Positions 24,408 through 32,039 of a DNA stretch of 42,910 bases are shown here, one piece after another (within the stretch, counting starts at the first letter, position 1; the number at the start of each line of letters is the position of its first letter). A program made the translations under genes and the position numbers. The notes below the pieces were generated by a model, which searched no databases, was not told the origin of the DNA, and saw nothing but the letters and a program-made list of their open reading frames with translations. Origin of the DNA: Candidatus Hydrogenedentota bacterium (GTDB lineage: Bacteria > Hydrogenedentota > Hydrogenedentia > Hydrogenedentiales > CAITNO01); contig CAIXUF010001271.1 in assembly GCA_903922535.1 (NCBI GenBank), positions 1 to 42,910 on the forward strand, written 5' to 3'.

Positions 24408-25188
24408 GAGACGTCTCCGTGCTTTGAGGTTGTCTGATAACTTGTGCTCATCTTCATAAGTTCTTTCTATAAGTAACGAGTAGTACCCGTCATAGGCCGG
24501 TGGATACCGTTGATAACCGATCTAAACACAAACAGGACAAGGAATTACAACTCCAATACTTTGTGCATAACCCTGTGGTTTATCCCCCGCCGTCCACAAA
24601 CTGCCCAAAGCTTTGTTTCGCTCTTCATCCCCTCTGATGAAATTAGTGGATAACTTTTACCTGTTATCCCACGATTCTCTTCATCCCCTCCACCGCCCAA
24701 CTGTGCTGGATGTTCCACGGCTTCTGCCGTGAGTTATACACAGTCTTCTTTCTTGCCAGTATTCAACTTAGAATATCTCAAGTGGATGTTGTCCAGACTG
24801 CGTGGAACATCTTCGTCCACCCTATCCGCCACCAAACAGCCCATAAACCATCCACCACGCAACCACTTACTCCACAATGACTTATGTGTTTCCGTGTGGT
24901 ACGGTTCTCGATCTTCTAACACTATCCTAACTCAATTTGGCACAACCACTTGCGCCCGCCAAACTGATGTTGCCTCTTCATGCCGTTCACCTGCTGTCAA
25001 CGGCTTATCAACAGTTTATCCACATGGAATTCAACCAAGCCTTACCCTACTGCGTCCTCATGCTAGCAGAGGATCACGCTAAAAGCAAGCACAAATACGT
25101 CCTCTTTTTCCGTTCTTTTGCCTCATGTCTGGATAAAGCAAAGGTACTGTTTCAGTTTGTGATTGTGGTCTGGATCGATCCAGACACA
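24408..25188. other. Candidate chromosomal replication origin (oriC)
   Basis: A 781-base gene-free stretch between dnaN and nagB, clearly richer in A and T than its neighbours. It contains DnaA-box matches to TTATNCACA: TTATGCACA on the minus strand at 24562-24570, TTATACACA at 24734-24742 and TTATCCACA at 25016-25024, all exact. Near matches are TTATCCACT on the minus strand at 24645-24653 and TTATCAACA at 25005-25013, the last only two bases before an exact box. Closely spaced boxes in an AT-rich non-coding region beside dnaN are the standard signs of a bacterial origin. The dnaN promoter must also lie here. Confidence 0.75.
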
Positions 25189-25980
25189 CTATAAATCTTG
25201 GTAAGCGGTCCACTGCGGCTCATTTTCAAAGATCCAGCGGTAGTATTCCTTCTGTTCGAGGAGGTCACCCGCGCTTTCGTCCACGACCACGGTGCAATTT
25301 GCGTGCAGTTGCAGCGCCGTCGCGGAAATCATCGAGGTGACCGGCCCTTCGACGGCTTTCGCCAGCACCCAGGCCTTCTTGGACCCGGTGACCAGCATCA
25401 GGCACCGCTCCGCCTCCAGAATGGTGCCGACACCCATGGTAATGGCGAGCCGGGGCATTTCATTGGGATTTTTGAACAACGGCGAATTCTGCTCCACCGT
25501 CATGGGCGTGAGCGCCTTCATCCGCGTGCGCGAAAACATCGCAGAAAGCGGCTCGTTAAACCCGATGTGGCCTGATTCTCCCACGCTGAGCAGTTGGAGA
25601 TCGATTCCGCCCACATCCTTGATCAGTGCGTCATAGGCTGCGCCCGCGGCTTCGGGGTCCGCCGTCATGCCATCGGGCAGGTGCGTGTTGCGCGGATCGA
25701 TGTTCACCTTCGAGAACAGATGCTGGTTCATGTAATAGCGGTACGAGTTCTCATGCGTTGGCGGCAGTCCGACATACTCGTCCAGATTAAATGTCACCGT
25801 CAGCGAAAAATCGAGCCCATCCTCCCGGTGCATCCGGGCGAGGTGCGCGTACAGCGCCTCCATCGTGCGTCCCGTGGCAAGACCCAGCACCGAATTCGGC
25901 TTGCGCCGCAGTTGGCCGGCAATCACCCGTGCGGTGAGTTCCACCGCCTTTTCTTTCGTTTCGAGCAAGATAACCTGCAT
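25189..25980 (-). CDS. nagB: Glucosamine-6-phosphate deaminase
   Basis: NagB converts glucosamine-6-phosphate to fructose-6-phosphate and ammonia in the cytoplasm, feeding amino sugars from chitin, mucin or peptidoglycan into glycolysis. The 263-residue product is of normal length. It shows GLATGRTM (33-40, phosphate loop), NLDEYVGL with catalytic-base Asp67, and GESGHIGFNEP with His138 and Glu143. The position before the GH pair, aspartate in the E. coli enzyme, is serine here; that position varies among bacterial homologues. The ATG at 25980 is preceded by GGAACGGAG and, further up, a CATAAT box. No nagA or transporter gene is nearby. The open frame runs on upstream to 26937 without coding support. 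Confidence 0.93.
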   Translation of the reverse strand: MQVILLETKEKAVELTARVIAGQLRRKPNSVLGLATGRTMEALYAHLARMHREDGLDFSLTVTFNLDEYVGLPPTHENSYRYYMNQHLFSKVNIDPRNTHLPDGMTADPEAAGAAYDALIKDVGGIDLQLLSVGESGHIGFNEPLSAMFSRTRMKALTPMTVEQNSPLFKNPNEMPRLAITMGVGTILEAERCLMLVTGSKKAWVLAKAVEGPVTSMISATALQLHANCTVVVDESAGDLLEQKEYYRWIFENEPQWTAYQDL

Positions 25981-26040
25981 GATTGTCGCTCCGTTCCTGC
26001 CGCTATTATGGCAGAACAGCGCGGGGAAGGGAATCCCCCC

Positions 26041-26101
26041 TGGGACCGCAAATCTCCTGATGGGCATTTTTCCAGAGCCAATCTGGAGATTGGCGGTCCC
26101 A
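26041..26101. repeat. Nested palindromic repeat between nagB and the DUF2752 gene
   Basis: TGGGACCGCAAATCTCC (26041-26057) pairs with GGAGATTGGCGGTCCCA (26085-26101), 16 of 17 positions matching. The inner TCCAGA...TCTGGA gives a second hairpin, and the right arm itself carries a CCAATCT/AGATTGG repeat. This looks like a REP-type mobile palindrome rather than a terminator. Confidence 0.7.
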
Positions 26102-26105
26102 GGAT

Positions 26106-26552
26106 TTACGTCACCGGTCCCAAGACGTTGCGCAGGATGCCGAACAGGATCATTGCGGCAAGCAATGCAATAGCCTGCCAGTTGCGCACGGGCACGCAAG
26201 AAAGACGGGCCACGCCCAGTACCCGGAGCACATACGCGGCATAGGCGCAAACCGTCAGCGGCAGGAATACGAGCACGGCAAAGGGGTTGAACCGCAGCGC
26301 GGCGGTGAAATGGCCGTGAAGGAGCTCGTGGAGCGCGCGCTGTCCTCCGCAGCCGGGACAGTACCAGCCTGTCAGGCGATGGAACGGGCACACCCAGAAG
26401 GCGTTCGAGGTGGCGGGATCGAAAAGATAAAACACCAGCAATCCGGCGGCAAGAAACACGGTCAAGAGGGCGGGCGACCAACCCCCGCGCGGCGGGGCGC
26501 TGCCTGAAGTCTCGCCGGGTCCGTTGGTCTTGCTGGGATTTGTTCTGTCCAT
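26106..26552 (-). CDS. DUF2752 membrane protein
   Basis: A 148-residue membrane protein with the DUF2752 signature: CPFHRLTGWYCPGCGGQRA at 55-73, with cysteines 55, 65 and 68, then LLHGHFTAALRFNPF (78-91). Three hydrophobic segments lie at about 27-44, 90-108 and 125-142. The family is widespread in Bacteroidetes, Planctomycetes and others; its function is unknown, and the cysteines suggest metal or redox chemistry near the membrane. I start at ATG 26552, where the family N-terminus begins, ten bases after a TATAGT box. It is divergent from the membrane-protein pair on the plus strand, and such proteins often sit beside small multi-pass membrane proteins. There is no clear ribosome-binding site. 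Confidence 0.85.
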   Translation of the reverse strand: MDRTNPSKTNGPGETSGSAPPRGGWSPALLTVFLAAGLLVFYLFDPATSNAFWVCPFHRLTGWYCPGCGGQRALHELLHGHFTAALRFNPFAVLVFLPLTVCAYAAYVLRVLGVARLSCVPVRNWQAIALLAAMILFGILRNVLGPVT

Positions 26553-26562
26553 GGCGCATGAT

Positions 26563-26568
26563 ACTATA
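26563..26568 (-). promoter_or_regulatory. -10 box of the DUF2752 gene
   Basis: TATAGT on the minus strand, ten bases before the ATG at 26552, predicts an mRNA leader of only three or four bases. A -35 box is not convincing. Confidence 0.4.
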
Positions 26569-26664
26569 CCGAATGAGGCGCACACGCTCCATTGCGTTGG
26601 TGTTATTGTATCGCCTGTACAGCCATTGTGCCCGCGATTTGCGCGGGGCGAAAAGGAGACACTC

Positions 26665-27318
26665 ATGAACAACACCTCCGTCACGTTCGAACTTGGCGAA
26701 CTGTTCAGCCGGTCTTGGGAAGTGTACAAAAAGAACGTCGGCCCGCTGCTGGGCGCGGTCCTCGCAATCTGGGCGGTCGTGGTCGTGGGCATGGCCCTGG
26801 TGGGCATGATTGTGAGAATTGGGCCCCTGGCGGCGTCCATTCTTCTTGGCCCGCTGCAACTGGGCCTGTTCAAAATGATCCGGAAGGCGCTGAAGGGCGA
26901 GCCGGTGAATTTCAACCTTCTCTTCTCCGGTTTCCAACGCATTCCCGACGCCTATCTTGCCGGACTGTTGACAGGACTGTTTTCCGCTGTTGGAGCTCTT
27001 TTTTGCGTTATCCCGGGCCTGATCATCGGAACGGTTTATGCCTGCACCTATCTGTTCATGAATGAAAAGAACCTCGCTTTCTGGGATGCCATGGAGGCCA
27101 GCCGCAAGATGGCCATGAAGAACATCGGCCAGTGGGTCATCCTGGCCTTGGCGCTGTTCGCCTTCAACCTGGTCGGGATGATTCCCTGCGGTCTCGGACT
27201 GCTGGCCACCGCGCCCATGACCTGCATCATCATCACCATGGCCTATGACCTTGAACAGAACGCCGTGCTGGACGTGGCGGCGGAACCGGTCCCGCCGGTC
27301 GAGCCGCCGTCCGCCTGA
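26665..27318 (+). CDS. Multi-pass membrane protein, first of a paralogous pair
   Basis: A 217-residue integral membrane protein with about five hydrophobic segments (roughly 27-50, 55-70, 97-131, 155-172 and 177-193). It resembles the loosely defined DUF975-like membrane families; I cannot name it further. Marker motifs are FSGFQRIPDAYLAGLL (87-102), DAMEASRKMAMKNIGQW (141-157) and the Pro/Glu-rich tail. The next gene is clearly its paralogue: FSGFRMFP and MMASRRMVWNNAGRW occupy the same places. AAGGAG lies at 26653-26658, so the ATG at 26665 is well supported. It is probably co-transcribed with the paralogue 88 bases downstream and divergent from the DUF2752 gene. Its role is unknown. Confidence 0.75.
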   Translation: MNNTSVTFELGELFSRSWEVYKKNVGPLLGAVLAIWAVVVVGMALVGMIVRIGPLAASILLGPLQLGLFKMIRKALKGEPVNFNLLFSGFQRIPDAYLAGLLTGLFSAVGALFCVIPGLIIGTVYACTYLFMNEKNLAFWDAMEASRKMAMKNIGQWVILALALFAFNLVGMIPCGLGLLATAPMTCIIITMAYDLEQNAVLDVAAEPVPPVEPPSA

Positions 27319-27406
27319 TTCTCGACGTTGGATGCTTCAAGCGCCGCGCGGGCGGTTTCCCGCGGTGCTGTGGGTTTGGCGAGTGGAACCGCCGGAGTTG
27401 AACGAC

Positions 27407-28078
27407 ATGCAGAATCCCGAATTTCCCCCGGGTCACATGATATCCGCCGCATGGCGGGTGTTCACCGATCATTTCATGCTGCTGTTCTTTGGCCACCTGC
27501 TCATCAACCTGATCCTCTCCACCGGCCCCGGCATCATCATCGCCGGTCCGCTGTGGTTCGGCCTGAGCGCGGTGGCGCTGCTTGCCGTGCGCGGCCTGCC
27601 CGTGAAGATAGACGATCTGTTTTCGGGGTTTCGGATGTTCCCGCCCACGCTTGTCCTTGGCCTGCTGATGACGGCGTTCATTCTCGGCGGGTGCCTGGTG
27701 TTTGCCGTTCCCACCCTGCTGCTGGCGCTGTTGGCCTTCTCCACCCAGTCGTCGTCGCTTGTGGTCATCACGGTTTCCGTGGGTTTGACGCTGTCGCTGG
27801 TGCCCGTCTGCGTCGTGCTGTTCTTCTATGCGCCTGCTTTCTTCATCCTGTTTGACGGGGAGATGGATGCGGTTAGTGCGATGATGGCCAGCCGCAGGAT
27901 GGTGTGGAATAACGCGGGGCGGTGGCTGGGGTTGTGGGCCGTGCTTTCGCTGTTGCACGTTGCGGGGCTGCTGCTTTGCTGTGTGGGGATATACCTGGTC
28001 ACGCCGTGGATGGTGGTGGTGCTGGCGATGGCCTACGAGCGGGAGAAGGCGGCGGCGGAGTGGGCTCCGTCGGAATAG
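27407..28078 (+). CDS. Multi-pass membrane protein, second of a paralogous pair
   Basis: A 223-residue membrane protein paralogous to the preceding one. It has hydrophobic segments through most of its length (HFMLLFFGHLLINLIL; LVLGLLMTAFILGGCLVF; VVITVSVGLTLSLVPVCVVLF; LLHVAGLLLCCVGIYL). The paired motifs are LFSGFRMFPPTLVLGLL and AVSAMMASRRMVWNNAG. GGAG lies about 10 bases before the ATG. The tandem pair probably arose by duplication and may form a heteromeric membrane complex. No catalytic residues are visible. The repeat island begins directly after the stop codon. Confidence 0.72.
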   Translation: MQNPEFPPGHMISAAWRVFTDHFMLLFFGHLLINLILSTGPGIIIAGPLWFGLSAVALLAVRGLPVKIDDLFSGFRMFPPTLVLGLLMTAFILGGCLVFAVPTLLLALLAFSTQSSSLVVITVSVGLTLSLVPVCVVLFFYAPAFFILFDGEMDAVSAMMASRRMVWNNAGRWLGLWAVLSLLHVAGLLLCCVGIYLVTPWMVVVLAMAYEREKAAAEWAPSE

Positions 28079-28502
28079 TGCCGCGCTTTCAGCGCTTCCT
28101 GCTTCCATCGCGGTGGTCGACCCAGGCCGTGAGGCCTGGGCTAACGAATACCGCACCTTCGGTGCTCTTTGTGAGACAGGCGGACGGTTCAATTCCGGCT
28201 TGTTGCCAAGGCTTCTCCCAAGCTTGATAGATGGTCGGAAAACACCGTGTGGGCGGCATTCAAGAGTCGCCCCCGGCCTTGGGCCTGGGCTTATGAATGC
28301 CGCACCTTCGGTGCTCTCTCCTTGGCGTCAAGCCTTTCCCAGGTTTGAAGATGGTTGGAAAGCACGGCGTGGGCGGCAATCACAACTGTCATGAACCTGC
28401 GCGGACGGTTCTGAGCGCCGAAGGCGCGGTATTCAACAGAGCCTGGGCCTTGAGGCCCAGATGGGCGGTAATCCCCCTGATTCAAGCGCTGAAAGCGCGG
28501 CA
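28079..28502. repeat. Island of degenerate intergenic repeats
   Basis: A 424-base non-coding stretch made of related modules. CCGCACCTTCGGTGCTCT occurs at about 28158-28175 and 28301-28318, each preceded by a CCTGGGCT stretch. An inverted relative (GCGCCGAAGGCGCGG, then GCCTGGGCCTTGAGGCCC) lies at about 28412-28460. The segment around 28208-28266 (GATGGTCGGAAAACACC) recurs about 124 bases later (GATGGTTGGAAAGCACG). GCGCTTTCAGCGCTT at the left edge mirrors AAGCGCTGAAAGCGCGG at the right edge, so the island is bounded by an inverted repeat. Confidence 0.7.
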
Positions 28503-28688
28503 CTATTTCGCCAATTCCTCCATGCGCTTGACCAGCGCCGCGCGTTCCTCCTCGCTCAGGCTCTTGAGGAATTTCTTCCACCCCGGACACCAGCCGGTGT
28601 GCCATTTCCACAGCCGGCCCAGCAGGGATTTGGGTTTGCGCTCGTAGCGGGCGCGCATTTTGCATTTCACACAGCCCGGTTCGCCCAT
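28503..28688 (-). CDS. Small CxxC protein of 61 residues
   Basis: A short basic protein (MGEPGCVKCKMRARYERKP) with a CxxC pair at 6 and 9 and a further cysteine at 34 in a Trp-rich stretch, WKWHTGWCPGWKKFL. The C-terminus is a charged helix (SEEERAALVKRMEELAK). AGGAGA lies at good distance before the ATG at 28688, and the open frame extends upstream without support. It could bind a metal or nucleic acid. It is not a family I can name. It lies downstream of the GH99-like gene in the same direction, 139 bases away. Confidence 0.6.
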   Translation of the reverse strand: MGEPGCVKCKMRARYERKPKSLLGRLWKWHTGWCPGWKKFLKSLSEEERAALVKRMEELAK

Positions 28689-28827
28689 GATAGGTCTCCT
28701 CGTTGTGCGGAACAGCCGCCGTCGGCTGTCCGGTCTGCAATCAACATACAGGGTTTGCCAGGCGAGGGCGCCTGTTCCTGCATTCGACAGGCCGGTACGC
28801 CTGCCCCGCATCTTCTGAATCTGTCCG

Positions 28828-30066
28828 CTATTTCTTGCCGAAGACCTCACGCAGGGCGTCGAGATAGGCCATGCCGTGCACGGTGTCGGGTTCGAGATAG
28901 CTTCCCTCGGTCCATTCGTTCCATGCGTTGATGGTCATAATGCGGCGGTCCGCCGGCTGTTTGTCAAGGAACGCCCTGGCGCGCTGGAGCGCCTCCTTGA
29001 AGTGTTCAGGGGTGTTGTTGGTCACCACCACGGTGAACGGATAGCCGACGTTTTCAAACTTGTCCGCCTGGTTGGTGCGCGGCGAGGAGTCCCAGCCCAT
29101 ACTCACGTTCGGATAGTAGGGTACCGGCCAGCGCTTGACGAACTCGGGCCACAGCGCCGTGGACTTGTCCATCCAATTCACGTAGTCCGACGTGGGGAAA
29201 CCCTCGGGGGCAATATGATGAATCCAGCAATAGCTGGTGACGCTGTCGAAGCCGAGCTTCTTCAGCATCTCCTCCGGGTTCTTGATGATGTGCTCCGTGG
29301 GCAGCACCTGGATGCCCCACATGACGGCGTTCAGGTGAATCTCCCCCACGCCGGCCTTGCGCGCCCGGTCGCGGAAATCGTCCAGCGCGGCGCGCGTGGC
29401 GTCCACGCCGCCGAAACCCTTCACCAGTGTCATCAGTTCATAGAGGGAGAAATAGGGCCTGCCGTCGATGCGCCAGTAGTTGGGCTGGGAGAAATAGGTG
29501 CTGATAATGTGGTCCGTCGCCTTCACAAAGGTTTCCGGCGTGACCGGACCGGGATGCACGATCTTTGGCTTTACGCCGTTGCTGGCGGGAAAAATGTCGA
29601 TCCAGTCATGGTTGGCCCACATGAGCGCGAACTTGAGCCGGTCGCGGTTGGGCGCCTTGAGGAAACCGCGCTCCAGGCCGCCCTCAATGAAGGGGCCCGT
29701 GTCGTGCCAGTACCAGTCGAAGATGAAGGCCGTGAGGCCGTTGTCCGCCGCGGCGTCAATGCGCCGCGCCATCGCGGCCGGGTCCGACTCGTCGTCATAG
29801 CCCCACGCCGGCACCTTTGGCTGCTGGTGGCCCTCAAAGCGCGGCTTTGCCTCCTTGAGGAGATTCCACTCGGTCCATCCCTCGCCGTGTTCCCTGGAGT
29901 AGACCGCGTTGGGATGATAGCTGGGGAAATAATAGGCGGCAATCTCGTAGGCGGGTTTGGACATCTTGGGCGGCTCCTGCGCGGCGGATGTTTGGGCCGC
30001 GGCGGTGAGACCCAGCAACAGCACGGCCAAAGCGGGCACCCCGCAGGTGAAGCATGAAAGGCGCAT
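28828..30066 (-). CDS. Secreted GH99-like / WbsX-type glycan-active protein
   Basis: A 412-residue exported protein. The signal peptide (LAVLLLGLTAAAQTSAAQ) precedes a barrel domain with the GH99-like hallmarks AAYYFPSYHPN, EGWTEWNLL, FIFDWYWHDTGPF, FALMWANHDW and, near the end, INAWNEWTEGSYLEPD. The family includes endo-acting mannosidases and WbsX-type proteins encoded in polysaccharide loci; exact activity is unknown. GGAAAGGAAA lies before the ATG at 30066, and the long upstream open frame has no support. Together with the GH95-, GH98- and GH36-like genes it points to breakdown of complex glycans. The upstream TPR gene runs in the same direction but is 250 bases away. Confidence 0.82.
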   Translation of the reverse strand: MRLSCFTCGVPALAVLLLGLTAAAQTSAAQEPPKMSKPAYEIAAYYFPSYHPNAVYSREHGEGWTEWNLLKEAKPRFEGHQQPKVPAWGYDDESDPAAMARRIDAAADNGLTAFIFDWYWHDTGPFIEGGLERGFLKAPNRDRLKFALMWANHDWIDIFPASNGVKPKIVHPGPVTPETFVKATDHIISTYFSQPNYWRIDGRPYFSLYELMTLVKGFGGVDATRAALDDFRDRARKAGVGEIHLNAVMWGIQVLPTEHIIKNPEEMLKKLGFDSVTSYCWIHHIAPEGFPTSDYVNWMDKSTALWPEFVKRWPVPYYPNVSMGWDSSPRTNQADKFENVGYPFTVVVTNNTPEHFKEALQRARAFLDKQPADRRIMTINAWNEWTEGSYLEPDTVHGMAYLDALREVFGKK

Positions 30067-30222
30067 GTCAGGTTTCCTTTCCGGTCGGAGATTCTGCAAG
30101 CATCTTAGGCAAAGCGCGGGGTGTGAGTCCAGAATGGGGGAATGGGAAGTATGGGCGTTATGGGAATGAGAATGGGATGCCGGTCGGTCAAGCGTGGACA
30201 CAGAGGCGGGCTTCTTTCGTAG

Positions 30223-30243
30223 TCCGGCTTCTCCGACGCCGGA
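30223..30243. repeat. Short palindromic repeat
   Basis: TCCGGC (30223-30228) and GCCGGA (30238-30243) around a 9-base loop, in the spacer between the GH99-like and TPR genes. It resembles the other extragenic palindromes of the window. Confidence 0.35.
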
Positions 30244-30316
30244 GTCTCTTGGGGAAAAGAGCGTGTTTGCCCGCGTGCGCCTGGTCCCGGAGAAGGCCGG
30301 GATTGGAAGTCTTGGC

Positions 30317-31288
30317 TTACTTTTCCCCCTCCGGTGCGGCGGGCGTTTGTGTCTTGTCGCCGGGTGGGGTGCCGGGGGGTGCGGCAGGCGGCTCAACGGG
30401 GGGTTGGGCCGTTTCCGAAGGCTGCATTTCCGGACCGGGGCCCTCGGGCGGCGCGGGCACATAGGCGGGCGGGCCGTAAACAAGCTCCTGGAAATCGGAC
30501 CGGTCGCGCAATGACTCAAGATCGGGGTCGTTCATGGCGTCGCGGCGCAGCGCGTCGGAACGGTGCACCGCCTCAGTGAGCATTTCCATGGCGTCGTTTT
30601 CCTGTCCCTCCACGGCGTACAGGCAGGCCAGATTGTAATAGGGGCGCGGGTGGTTCGGGTCAAGATTGAGCGCGGTGCGGTAATGCTCCTCCGCCTCGGT
30701 GATCCGGCCCAGGGAAGTCAGCAGGTTGGCGTAGTTGTTCTGCGAGGCGATGTCGTCGGGGGCCAGCTCAATCGCGCTCACGGCCTCCTTTTCCGCCTCT
30801 TTCGGTCGGTGCAGCAGGCGCAGCACCACCGCCAGGCTGTTGTGCGGCCGCGCCCAGTCGGGGTCGAGCGCAATCGCCTTGCGCAGCGCCTGCTCGGCCT
30901 CGTCCAAACGGTCCGGCGCGTCGCGCCCTATCAGACTGCCCAGCGCCGCGTAGGGCCAGCTCCACTGCGGGTCCAACAGGATGGCGCGCTTGAACATGGT
31001 CTCTGCCGCCCAGGCGTCGGCCTCGCGCTGCTGCTGCATGCCCATGATGTAGCAAGACTGTGCCGTTTCAATGCGGGCCTCGTCCACGGCGACTGCGGCG
31101 GCGCGCACGGCAAACTGGGTTTCCACCCGCCACGCCACCGGGTCGTCGGCGAGCAGCGCCAGCGCATCGGCCACGCGCTCTGCCGGCGACGGGGGACGCG
31201 CTTCCCAGAAAGACACCGCTAACCGTGCGCCTGCCGCGGCAAGCGCAATCAGTACGGCCGACAGGGCCAGTTTCCATCGCAGTTTCAC
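30317..31288 (-). CDS. Membrane-anchored TPR protein
   Basis: A protein of about 323 residues with an N-terminal membrane anchor or uncleaved signal (LALSAVLIALAAAGARLAV), then tetratricopeptide repeats over about residues 75-240. Visible repeats are AETMFKRAILLDPQWSWPYAALG, EAEQALRKAIALDPDWARPHNSL and EAEEHYRTALNLDPNHPRPYYNL. The last 60 residues are Pro-rich (PPEGPGPEMQP; PPAAPPGTPPG). I choose GTG 31288, which opens the hydrophobic segment and has GGGGAGG about 13 bases upstream; the longer frame to 31477 lacks a ribosome site. TPR domains scaffold protein complexes, here probably facing the periplasm. No specific pathway is indicated by the neighbours. Confidence 0.75.
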   Translation of the reverse strand: MKLRWKLALSAVLIALAAAGARLAVSFWEARPPSPAERVADALALLADDPVAWRVETQFAVRAAAVAVDEARIETAQSCYIMGMQQQREADAWAAETMFKRAILLDPQWSWPYAALGSLIGRDAPDRLDEAEQALRKAIALDPDWARPHNSLAVVLRLLHRPKEAEKEAVSAIELAPDDIASQNNYANLLTSLGRITEAEEHYRTALNLDPNHPRPYYNLACLYAVEGQENDAMEMLTEAVHRSDALRRDAMNDPDLESLRDRSDFQELVYGPPAYVPAPPEGPGPEMQPSETAQPPVEPPAAPPGTPPGDKTQTPAAPEGEK

Positions 31289-31517
31289 GGGTCTCGGTAT
31301 ACCTCCCCGGGAATAGGTGTGACTTCCTGACTGTAGAAAAAGTGGCGCGAACAAATACTTTACCACGAACGCTGGAAAACGATTCACAGACGACAGGACA
31401 GCACGCATGCGGTACCAGAACAAGCTGGCAGGGATGCGGCCGCCCCCGCGGCAGTGACGGGTGCCCCCAGTACCCATCCGTTTGCGCCCAACGCGCCATC
31501 TTGGTTAGAGTGACGGC

Positions 31518-32039
31518 ATGACCTGGCAACCGCCCACACCCTTTGAATGGAACTACTGCGGCACCTGCGGCGCGCCGCTTGCGCACACCCACGACGGGGA
31601 GCGCGACCGGCCCTATTGCGCCGCCTGTAACCGCTTCTACTACCGAAACCCGGTTCCGGCCTGCTGTGTGTTCGTGCATGACGCCGCGGGCGCGCTGCTG
31701 TTTGCGCTGCGGGCCATGGAGCCGGGCAAGGGGCGCTGGTGCCTCCCCGGCGGGTTTATGGAGGCGGACGAGACGGCTGAGCAGTGCGCCCTGCGGGAGC
31801 TGCGGGAGGAGACGTCACTGCGCGCAAATTCGGCGCGGCTGCTGGGCGCCAGCATGGGCAACAGCCCGCTCTCGGGCAGCGTGGTGGTGCTGGGTTTTGC
31901 GATTGACCTGTGGGAGGGGGAACCCTTTCCAGACAGTGATGCGGCGGAACTGGGCTTCTTCCCGCGCGACGCGCGGCCCGACATTGCCTTTCAGGCCCAT
32001 CGCGACCTGCTGGCAATCTATGACCGGGAATACCCATGA
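31518..32039 (+). CDS. Nudix hydrolase with N-terminal zinc ribbon
   Basis: A 173-residue protein. Four cysteines at 14, 17, 34 and 37 (YCGTCG; YCAACN) form a zinc ribbon of the NADH-pyrophosphatase-like kind. The Nudix box GGFMEADETAEQ...RELREETSL lies at about 77-100 and matches Gx5Ex7REUxEE, with serine in place of the final glycine. Such enzymes cleave nucleoside diphosphates linked to another moiety, such as NADH, dinucleotide polyphosphates or capped RNA ends. The stop codon overlaps the rtcB start in ATGA, so the two are translationally coupled. That pairing suggests a role in RNA end processing, but this is inference. No strong ribosome site precedes the ATG. Confidence 0.88.
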   Translation: MTWQPPTPFEWNYCGTCGAPLAHTHDGERDRPYCAACNRFYYRNPVPACCVFVHDAAGALLFALRAMEPGKGRWCLPGGFMEADETAEQCALRELREETSLRANSARLLGASMGNSPLSGSVVVLGFAIDLWEGEPFPDSDAAELGFFPRDARPDIAFQAHRDLLAIYDREYP

